Shown: in pieces, positions 23,814-29,928 of the stretch
Layout of the letters: each line of letters begins with the position of its first letter
How positions within the stretch are numbered: the first letter of the stretch is position 1
Assembly: GCA_041739465.1 (NCBI GenBank)
Contig: JBGSNX010000015.1
Span: 1 to 29,928, forward strand
Reading direction: 5' to 3'
Length of the DNA: 29,928 nucleotides
From: BOKV01 sp041739465
GTDB taxonomy: Bacteria > Pseudomonadota > Alphaproteobacteria > Rhizobiales > Rhizobiaceae
Notes under the pieces: model-generated
What the model was told of the DNA's origin: nothing
The model's database searches: none
Seen by the model: only the letters and a program-made list of their open reading frames with translations
Made by a program: the position numbers and the translations under genes

Positions 23814-26800
23814 CTAGATCACCGGGTCTGGGTCGTAGCCGAACACGTCTATCTCTGCGATCTGCAGATACTGGTTGGCAACCCCGTCGATGTACAGGGA
23901 ACGGGCGTTGATTGATGTTGCAAGCTCGAAAGTGAACAGTTCGCTATCGGTAGCGCCAGTGATCGGGGCGAAGCTGTGCACAACATTTCCCGTGGCATCG
24001 AGCAATTGCACGACAGCGCCGTCGAGCCTTGAACCCGCGACATTGCGGTTTGCGATGGTGAGCGCGCTGATGTCGAAATCGCCGCCCAGATCGAGCCTGA
24101 TCCACTCATTTGCCCCATTGCGGGTGATTGCAGCTGTTGCCGCCTGCTCGTCGAGCAGCTTGTCGCCCGCAGTTGAGGCCGCATAGGTCGAGCTCATCGT
24201 CACGCTCACTTGCGCTTGGAAAAGGTCGGTAATGTTGACCGGCGCAGCAACAGCCGATTCGGTGCCGAACACGTCTATCTCTGCGATCTGCAGATACTGG
24301 TTCGCAACGCCGTCAATGCGCACAAACTTTGCCGAAATTGCAGTAGCAAGCTCGAAGGTGAACAATTCGCCATCGGTAGCGCCTGTGATCGGTGCGAAGC
24401 TGTGCACAACATTGCCCGTGGCATCGAGCAATTGTACGACAGCGCCGTCAAGCCTTGAACCCGCGACATTGCGGTTTGCGATGGTGAGCGCGCTGATGTC
24501 GAAATCGCCGCCCAGATCGAGCCTGATCCACTCATCGGCACTGTTGCGGGTGATTGCACTTGTTGCCGCCTGCTCGTCGAGCAGCTTGTCTCCCGCAGTT
24601 GAGGCCGCATAGGTCGAGCTCATCGTCACGCTCACTTGAGCTTGGAAAAGGTCGGTAATGTTGACCGGCGCAGCAACAGCCGATTCAGTGCCGAACACGT
24701 CTATGTCTGCGATCTGCAGATACTGGTTCGCAACGCCGTCAACGCGCACAAACTTCGCCGATATTGCAGTCGCAAGCTCGAAGGTGAAAACCTCGCCATC
24801 GGTAGCGCCAGCAATCGGGGCGAAGCTGTGCACAACATTGCCCGTTGCATCGAGCAATTGCACGACAGCGCCGTCGAGCCTTGAACCCGCTACATTGCGG
24901 TTGGTAATGGTCAGCGCGCTGATGTCGAAATTGCCGCCCAGATCAAGATTGAGCCACTCATCGGCACCTTTGCGGGTGATTGCACTTGTTGCCGCCTGCT
25001 CGTCGAGCAGCTTGTCTCCCGTTGTTGAAGCCGCATAGGTCGAGCTCATCGTCACGCTCATTTGGGCGCTGTGCGTATCGGTAATATCTGGCACGGCGGG
25101 TGCATCGGTGACGCCGTTGATGGTGACGTTGAGCGTTGAGGACGACGAGCCTGCCGAATTCGCCGCTGTGTAGGCAAAACTGTCGACAAGGCTCTGGCCG
25201 GTGTTGAGGGCGTTGACTGAGGCGTTGGCATTGTTGAGCGCGTAGGAATACGCCCCGTTCGCCGAGATCGTCAGCGTGCCGTAGGTACCTGCAATTTGGG
25301 TCGAGCCGGTTGCCGCCACCGCGACGCCCTTGACGAATGAAACGCTGGCAGCGCTTCCGGTGTCATTGCCCAGGAGGTTGCTGCTGGCTGAAATGCCGCT
25401 GTCTTCGGTGACAGCGGCAACGTCTGCGACAGCCGTTGGCGCAATGATGTCGGTGACGCCGTTGATGGTGACGTTGAGCGTTGAGGACGAGGAGCCTGCC
25501 GAATTCGCCGCTGTGTAGGCGAAGCTGTCGACAAGGCTCTGGCCGGTGTTGAGGGCATTGACCGAGGCATTGGCATTGTTGAGCGCGTAAGAATACGCCC
25601 CGTTCGCCGAGATCGTCAGCGTGCCGTAGGTACCTGCAATTTGGGTCGAGCCGGATGCGGCCACCGCGACGCCCTTGACGATGGAAACGCTGGCAGCACT
25701 TCCGGTGTCATTGCCCAGGAGGTTGCTGCTGGCTGCAATGCCACTGTCTTCGGTGACAGCGGCAGCGTCTGCGACGGCCGTTGGCGCAATGATGTCGGTG
25801 ACGTAGCTTTCACCGGTCAACTGGCCGGAAGAATTGTAGTTGCGGTTCCACTGAGACCATCCGAATGCATCATCAACGTCATAGACAACGAGCGAGCGGG
25901 TGCCATTGTCGAAGAATGTCTCGACTTCATACAATTCGTCGCCAAGCGTGTAGGTCTCGTAGATCTCGTTCCAAATCTGTGACGCCGTATCCAGAAGGTA
26001 GAGCGCAGAAAACTCAAACCCGTAGCTTGCCAGGTTAACAGCACTGCGCATCAGTTCGAACATCAGCGTGTCGATGCCGATACCGCCCTGAACATTGCCG
26101 CCTGCCCAGTCATCGGCTGCATCATAGACAATGATGTCGTCGCCAGAACCGCCAAAAAGCCAGTCGATGCCGCTGCCGCCGGCCAGGTAGTCGTTGCCTT
26201 CGTCACCATAAAGCTTGTCGTTGCTTGCCCCGCCCCAAAGCGTGTCGTTACCGGCAGCACCGGTCAGCGTATCATCACCGCCATTGCCCCACAGTTCATT
26301 GGCTGCGGCATTGCCGAGCACAATGTCATTGCCGCTGCCGCCCTTGGCGTTTTCGATTGTCACGCCCCGGGCGATCGAGAAATTGTTCTTGAGGTGGCCG
26401 AACGAGGAAAATGCCTGTTCGCGCAGGTCGATGTTGGCGGCAACGCTGAATCCTGAAACGTCGAGCGTATCAATGCCCCCGGCGTCCCAGACTGCGGCAA
26501 TGATCGAATCATACTGATCGGCCAGCGTCCAAGACGCCAGGCCCGTGTTGGAATTGAAGCCATACACCGTGTCGCCGGTGCGGGTGGTCATGTCCGCGCC
26601 ATAGAGGCGCTGCAGCGATGCGATGTCGTGCAGCAGGAAGTCAGTAGCGTAGCCACCGACGCCGACCCAGGCAGTGCCGTTCCAGACCCACTCGAAAAAG
26701 TCTGCCCCGGTCTTGGTCTCGCTCCAGTAGCTCATAACCGAGTATTGGCGCGAATCTTCAAAATAGACGGCTTGCGATTCATAGGTGGTTGCGCCCGCGC

Positions 26801-27392
26801 CATTGTAGTCGCCAGGATGCGAAAGGCCGATCGCGTGAGCCAGCTCATGCAGGGTAACCGACATCCCGTAGTCGTCGTCATTGACATAGCCAGCAGTGCC
26901 GCCAAGCGTAACGGTGGCGTCGGCAAAGGTCCGTGGATCGCCATTGACCCCGTTGTAGTAGCTCCAGCTTGCCCAGCCACCGCCCGACGAGACTTCCTGT
27001 TGAATGCTGATCTGCGCGCTGTTGGAAAACGCCTGCGTGCCGCTGGTGCCGGTTCCAAGCCGGGTGAAGGTGACATTGGTCACGGCTTCGATGGCGTCGA
27101 TTGCGCGCTCGACAAAGCCCATCTGCGCAACCGACAACTGGTTGTATCCAGCGTCAGGGGTAAGTGCATAAGCGTAGGTGATTGCGCCGGGTGTGCCCAG
27201 CGCGTTGCCGCCCGAGCCATCATTCCATTTGGTGAAGCCACGGGTGATCTGCGATCCAGCCTGATCATAGCCATAACTGGGCTTGCCATAGCTGTTGAAT
27301 TGCGTGGCGATATCGGCAGGCAGAATTTCTGCCGAGCCGGGTTCTTCATCGCAATGGAAATTCGCACCCTGGATGCTGCATACTACGCACAT
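23814..27392 (-). CDS. Secreted multidomain RTX protein: M10 metalloprotease, RTX, 2 VCBS-like and 3 discoidin-like repeats
   Basis: Protein of 1192 residues. About 50-270: M10/serralysin-like catalytic domain with zinc motif HELAHAIGLSH at 182-192 and Met-turn SVMSYW at 218-223. 351-422: seven or so nonapeptide RTX repeats (GGSGNDIVL, GNGGDDTLT and similar) that bind calcium. 533-762: two VCBS/cadherin-like units of 115 residues. 769-1192: three discoidin (F5/8 type C)-like units of about 142 residues, a carbohydrate-binding fold. There is no signal peptide, as expected for type I secretion, but no transporter genes are in the window. Cysteines occur only at 2, 5 and 14. Ribosome binding site GGCGGAG is 7 bases before the ATG. 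Probably a cell-surface or released protease/adhesin; substrate unknown. The RTX block in the middle rather than near the C-terminus is unlike classical serralysins. Confidence 0.88.
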   Translation of the reverse strand: MCVVCSIQGANFHCDEEPGSAEILPADIATQFNSYGKPSYGYDQAGSQITRGFTKWNDGSGGNALGTPGAITYAYALTPDAGYNQLSVAQMGFVERAIDAIEAVTNVTFTRLGTGTSGTQAFSNSAQISIQQEVSSGGGWASWSYYNGVNGDPRTFADATVTLGGTAGYVNDDDYGMSVTLHELAHAIGLSHPGDYNGAGATTYESQAVYFEDSRQYSVMSYWSETKTGADFFEWVWNGTAWVGVGGYATDFLLHDIASLQRLYGADMTTRTGDTVYGFNSNTGLASWTLADQYDSIIAAVWDAGGIDTLDVSGFSVAANIDLREQAFSSFGHLKNNFSIARGVTIENAKGGSGNDIVLGNAAANELWGNGGDDTLTGAAGNDTLWGGASNDKLYGDEGNDYLAGGSGIDWLFGGSGDDIIVYDAADDWAGGNVQGGIGIDTLMFELMRSAVNLASYGFEFSALYLLDTASQIWNEIYETYTLGDELYEVETFFDNGTRSLVVYDVDDAFGWSQWNRNYNSSGQLTGESYVTDIIAPTAVADAAAVTEDSGIAASSNLLGNDTGSAASVSIVKGVAVAASGSTQIAGTYGTLTISANGAYSYALNNANASVNALNTGQSLVDSFAYTAANSAGSSSSTLNVTINGVTDIIAPTAVADVAAVTEDSGISASSNLLGNDTGSAASVSFVKGVAVAATGSTQIAGTYGTLTISANGAYSYALNNANASVNALNTGQSLVDSFAYTAANSAGSSSSTLNVTINGVTDAPAVPDITDTHSAQMSVTMSSTYAASTTGDKLLDEQAATSAITRKGADEWLNLDLGGNFDISALTITNRNVAGSRLDGAVVQLLDATGNVVHSFAPIAGATDGEVFTFELATAISAKFVRVDGVANQYLQIADIDVFGTESAVAAPVNITDLFQAQVSVTMSSTYAASTAGDKLLDEQAATSAITRNSADEWIRLDLGGDFDISALTIANRNVAGSRLDGAVVQLLDATGNVVHSFAPITGATDGELFTFELATAISAKFVRIDGVANQYLQIAEIDVFGTESAVAAPVNITDLFQAQVSVTMSSTYAASTAGDKLLDEQAATAAITRNGANEWIRLDLGGDFDISALTIANRNVAGSRLDGAVVQLLDATGNVVHSFAPITGATDSELFTFELATSINARSLYIDGVANQYLQIAEIDVFGYDPDPVI
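23817..25088 (-). repeat. Three tandem 426-bp repeats encoding discoidin-like units
   Basis: Units 24663-25088, 24237-24662 and 23817-24236 (the last slightly short) encode residues 769-910, 911-1052 and 1053-1192. Each begins with ITD and SVTMSSTYAAS and ends YLQIA(D/E)IDVFG. Units two and three share a run of about 80 identical bases, so they diverged recently or are kept alike by recombination. The spacing is exactly 142 codons. Confidence 0.93.
25107..25796 (-). repeat. Two tandem 345-bp repeats encoding VCBS-like units
   Basis: Units 25452-25796 and 25107-25451 encode residues 533-647 and 648-762. The 115-residue units differ at only four positions by my reading (Ala/Val, Ala/Ser, Ile/Phe, Ser/Thr), and both begin DIIAPTAVAD and end NVTINGVT. 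Confidence 0.94.
26127..26342 (-). repeat. RTX nonapeptide block (calcium-binding)
   Basis: Encodes residues 351-422 of the M10 protein: consecutive nine-residue units of the form GGxGxDxLx, for example GGSGNDIVL, GAAGNDTLW, GDEGNDYLA and GGSGDDIIV. Such blocks fold into a calcium-filled beta-roll after type I secretion. Confidence 0.92.
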
Positions 27393-27433
27393 TCCGTTGC
27401 TCCGCCTTACAACGTGTAGATATGCAAAAAGCC

Positions 27434-27463
27434 ATACAGCTTCAGCCTTTCAAATATGTTCAA
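27434..27463 (-). promoter_or_regulatory. Possible sigma-70-type promoter of the M10 protein gene
   Basis: On the - strand TTGAAC (27458-27463) and CTGTAT (27434-27439) are 18 bases apart, about 40 bases before the start codon, within the 167-bp gap that follows the ligase-like gene. The match is only moderate; the gap otherwise shows no strong hairpin. Confidence 0.3.
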
Positions 27464-27559
27464 CGAATGGGTCAAATTGTGGGCTTTGTCTGCTTGCAGC
27501 GATGTTGCTTGTTCAGAACCAATTTTCGACCGGGAAGCCGCAGCTCAGGGGGCCGCTGG

Positions 27560-28825
27560 TTACGTCCGTATTTTGACACCGGAAGCGGTTCTCATGGCAT
27601 TGTCACGTCGCTCAGGAAGATGTTCGCCAAAACCGATGGTCGACAGCATCACTGCGCAAAGCCAAGCAAATGGAATGGCGATTGCAAAGGTTCTCAGCGG
27701 GTAATCAACAAGGCTGTGCATGCAAACGGCCAGAGTGGCCAAAAACGCGGTTTGTGCAAAAAGTGACCGTCGCATCGAGGCTGTGCAAACTGCTGCGAAA
27801 CTGGCCAGCAGTGCGGCACCAACAACCCCGGTCTCAAGCACGATCTGCAGGTAATCATTGTGTGCCTGGTTCAAATAGAGATGGATAATGTTTTGCGGGC
27901 TATCGTATTCAGGATACACGATACGGAAAGTGCCAATCCCCGTGCCCAGCCAGAAATTGTCGGAAATTGCCCGCATCATCGTTGCGTTGACGACACCGCG
28001 CAATTCATCGCCCAAATCGGCATAAAGCCCGAATTGCCAGACAACCAATCCAGCCACACAAGCGCTTGCAAGCGTTGAAGCCATCTTCGCTGCGATGGAA
28101 ACGCGCCGGGCCTTAAGCCAAAAGAAAACCAATACCGCAAGCACAGGACCAATAACCGTGCCTGCCCTCGAGCCTATTGCGAACAGAACCACAAACAGTC
28201 CGATCGACAATAGCAGGAACACCCAGGGCATGCTGGCGCGAACCAGATACCGATAACCCAGAAGCGGCACAGCCATCAAAATAAGGCTGCTCATATGGTT
28301 TTCATTGGCAAAAAGCCCGGAGGTGATCTCAAACGGCAGTATCCCCGTTCCAGTCACCCGGGAACCATAGGACAGTTGGACAACCGCTACGCCGATTTGG
28401 GCCGTCAGCCCGATCATGAAAAAACGGTACAGTCTGAGTTGGTCCTCGTCATTGAACCGGGCAACAAACAGTCCAAAGCCAATCACGGCGAACAGGAACA
28501 ATCCCGCTTCAAGACTGCGCCCAGGCGCAGGCGACCAGAAAGACAGGCCTGCTGGTAGCATGGCCGCCTGAGGAAAACGGACAATCGTCAACATTGGCAA
28601 CAACTGCAACACAACAAGCGCTGCTATCGCTGCCACCAGGATTTTTGCGCCGAACGCTAGCCGCGACACGGAGAAACCGGCAATTCCGATGAATAAGGCC
28701 GGCATCAAGAACAATTCGATGAGGTGGTCGGACCAAATTCCCTGCTCGGTTCCGCCACCTGCCACCATTGCAAGAACAATGGCAGACCCCGCGTAGTTCA
28801 CATGGGCAGACGCTGCCAGTTTCAA
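27560..28825 (-). CDS. O-antigen ligase/polymerase family membrane protein (Wzy_C type)
   Basis: Integral membrane protein of 421 residues with about ten to eleven hydrophobic helices. The conserved periplasmic-loop block is visible as LGTGIGTFRIVYPEYDS and NQAHNDYLQIVLETGVVG near 295-345, with the catalytic-type His/Asn pair, and SLVDYPLRTFAIAIPFAW near the end, all typical of the Wzy_C (O-antigen ligase, WaaL/polymerase) family. It acts at the periplasmic face, joining or polymerising glycan. The TTG start overlaps the stop of the TPR gene upstream (TTGA), so the two are probably coupled; a GTG at 28801 is an alternative start. It is distinct from the Wzy-like protein at 8271 and is on the opposite strand, probably serving another step or another polymer. 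Confidence 0.88.
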   Translation of the reverse strand: MKLAASAHVNYAGSAIVLAMVAGGGTEQGIWSDHLIELFLMPALFIGIAGFSVSRLAFGAKILVAAIAALVVLQLLPMLTIVRFPQAAMLPAGLSFWSPAPGRSLEAGLFLFAVIGFGLFVARFNDEDQLRLYRFFMIGLTAQIGVAVVQLSYGSRVTGTGILPFEITSGLFANENHMSSLILMAVPLLGYRYLVRASMPWVFLLLSIGLFVVLFAIGSRAGTVIGPVLAVLVFFWLKARRVSIAAKMASTLASACVAGLVVWQFGLYADLGDELRGVVNATMMRAISDNFWLGTGIGTFRIVYPEYDSPQNIIHLYLNQAHNDYLQIVLETGVVGAALLASFAAVCTASMRRSLFAQTAFLATLAVCMHSLVDYPLRTFAIAIPFAWLCAVMLSTIGFGEHLPERRDNAMRTASGVKIRT

Positions 28826-29928
28826 AGTGGAGACCCATCTTCCAGTTTGACGATAAGAGCCTCATGAATGAGGACAGACCCGGAAAAACGGTCTTTCCAA
28901 CTATCGGTCAGCGACTGATTGAAGAAGTGAATTTTCTGCAGCGGACACCCTGCCGGAGCAATGGTGAACTGCCCCTCCAATGTCTTTGGATCATTGTCTC
29001 CCGTGGCAAGCTCCAGTTCGGCAAGCTTTGCATTGGTCCTGAAACAACTGACACCCAACCGCACCGGATTGGGCGCGCGCAAGGCATTTGTGCTGTAAAC
29101 GAGAACAATCCGGTAGTTGCCAGGAGCAACCCGCACCAGTGTATCTGCACCATTGAACCGGACGGGCGCATCAAGGAAACGGAGTTCCAGGCTGTTTCCG
29201 CTAATGGGCACTTTGGCAGCCTCCAGTTTTGGTATTGCTGCTGCCGGTGTTCGCACGATGCCAATGTTCATGCCGGCTGGAGATTTCAGGTTCCAGTCGA
29301 AAGCATTTCCGTTTGGCGGGCGTAGAAAATTGCCATTGTAGATGTGGCCGAAAACTTCTTGTTGTGGGACCGAAAGCCGGAAGGCCAAAAATGCACCGGA
29401 GTAATTGCCCGCTGCAAGATAAGCCCTGGTCAGGCTGTTGATGAAACGTGGAGTGTCTTCAAAGGGTGTTTGTGCCCATTGCTGCAACACGGAAAATGCC
29501 AACGGCAAGCCTGCTGGAGATTTCATGAGGCTGGTGACGAGGGCAGACCGTAGGCCCGGTGTGGCTGAAAATTGCTTTGCAACTTTTTCTAGACGCACCG
29601 GGTCAGAAACAATGGCTGGCAGGTGAGGCTCCACCAGTGGCCAGTGTACTGCCCAGCGGCGCGCAATCAGTTCGGCAGATCTTGCGGAGGCATCAAACTG
29701 CCCGCTGCTTATCTCAAAGAGAAATCGGCGGGAAAGCGCCTGTATTTCAACGGGTTGCAGCAGTAGTGCGTTGTCGAATGACTTCACAGCGCCGGCAGTG
29801 TCACCCTTTTTCTCAAGGAAAATACCGGCCAGCGAATGAAACCTTGCATCGTTCCGATCAACTGCCAGGCCGCGCCGGATCAAGGCTGCAGCCTCGTCTG
29901 ACCCGTTTGTCTCCGAAAGCAGTGCCGA
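28822..29928 (-). CDS. TPR-containing protein, 5' end outside window
   Basis: The frame is open to the right edge, so the gene begins beyond it; about 368 residues are visible. The N-terminal visible part contains tetratricopeptide-type helices: EAAALIRRGLAVDRNDARFHSLAGIFLEKK-like sequence followed by GAVKSFDNALLLQP. The C-terminal half (about from GMNIGIVRTPAAAIP onward) is beta-rich with VRVAPGNYRIVLVYS and an ending around HEALIVKLEDG, and I do not recognise it. TPR domains are often fused to or encoded beside Wzy_C proteins, where they may organise the assembly machinery; here the gene overlaps the Wzy_C gene by 4 bp. An internal TTG at 29883 is not needed as start. Function not assigned. 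Confidence 0.75.
   Translation of the reverse strand, partial: SALLSETNGSDEAAALIRRGLAVDRNDARFHSLAGIFLEKKGDTAGAVKSFDNALLLQPVEIQALSRRFLFEISSGQFDASARSAELIARRWAVHWPLVEPHLPAIVSDPVRLEKVAKQFSATPGLRSALVTSLMKSPAGLPLAFSVLQQWAQTPFEDTPRFINSLTRAYLAAGNYSGAFLAFRLSVPQQEVFGHIYNGNFLRPPNGNAFDWNLKSPAGMNIGIVRTPAAAIPKLEAAKVPISGNSLELRFLDAPVRFNGADTLVRVAPGNYRIVLVYSTNALRAPNPVRLGVSCFRTNAKLAELELATGDNDPKTLEGQFTIAPAGCPLQKIHFFNQSLTDSWKDRFSGSVLIHEALIVKLEDGSPL

Noticed and set aside
24210..25038. Similar open frames of 82 and 126 codons recurring on the + strand
   Set aside because: They recur only because the opposite strand holds the 426-bp coding repeats; no ribosome binding sites or domains.
23817..25796. Regular repeats that might suggest a CRISPR array or satellite DNA
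   Set aside because: Units are 345 and 426 bp, lie in frame in one gene and encode recognisable protein repeats; there are no short direct repeats with unique spacers.
26628..27419. A 263-codon open frame on the + strand opposite the M10 protease domain
   Set aside because: It is antisense to clear M10 zinc-motif coding sequence, shows no known domain and has the composition expected of a shadow frame in high-GC DNA.

Overview
The window is the interior and right flank of a surface-polysaccharide (O-antigen or exopolysaccharide) locus, very probably from an alphaproteobacterium of the Hyphomicrobiales (Rhizobium relatives). Reasons: moderately high GC, frequent GTG/TTG starts, many stop/start overlaps, a quinovosamine-type initiation module like the one known in Rhizobium etli, a DUF2793 protein, and an RTX M10 protease whose N-terminus looks like alphaproteobacterial family members. 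Genus cannot be fixed by reading alone.

Layout. Positions 1-22347 (+ strand) form one nearly gapless run of 24 genes. It opens with the 3' part of gmd. Next come a 4-reductase-like SDR, a GT2, a UDP-GlcNAc 4,6-dehydratase, a polyprenyl-phosphate sugar-1-phosphate transferase (the initiating enzyme) and fcl (GDP-L-fucose). Three different class I methyltransferases, a GT11-like putative fucosyltransferase, a Wzy-like polymerase, two FkbM methyltransferases and a Wzx-like flippase follow. After a 151-bp gap and another GT2, the CDP-sugar module (rfbF, rfbG, SDR reductase) leads into two GT4 enzymes, a UDP-GlcNAc-type 6-dehydrogenase, a WcaF-like acetyltransferase, a WaaE/KdtX-like GT2 and a last FkbM methyltransferase.

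Positions 22340-29928 lie on the - strand. The last + gene converges, with an 8-bp overlap, on a DUF2793 (tail-fibre/spike-like) gene. Upstream of that is a 1192-residue cysteine-poor exported-type protein: M10 (serralysin-like) protease, RTX repeats, two near-identical VCBS-like repeats and three near-identical discoidin-like repeats. Further upstream are an O-antigen ligase/polymerase (Wzy_C type) and a TPR protein cut by the window edge; these two overlap by 4 bp.

How it fits together (inference). The cluster can supply GDP-fucose, a UDP-4-keto-6-deoxy-HexNAc (N-acetylquinovosamine route), a CDP-6-deoxyhexose and a UDP-HexNAc uronic acid. It has one initiating transferase, about six glycosyltransferases, a flippase, a polymerase, six methyltransferases and one acetyltransferase. 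That predicts a Wzx/Wzy-type, heavily O-methylated, 6-deoxysugar-rich heteropolysaccharide. The adjacent - strand genes for a spike-like protein and a discoidin-bearing secreted protease may act on or at that glycan; this is a hypothesis. No RNA genes, insertion sequences or CRISPR arrays were seen, and no gap between genes exceeds about 170 bp.
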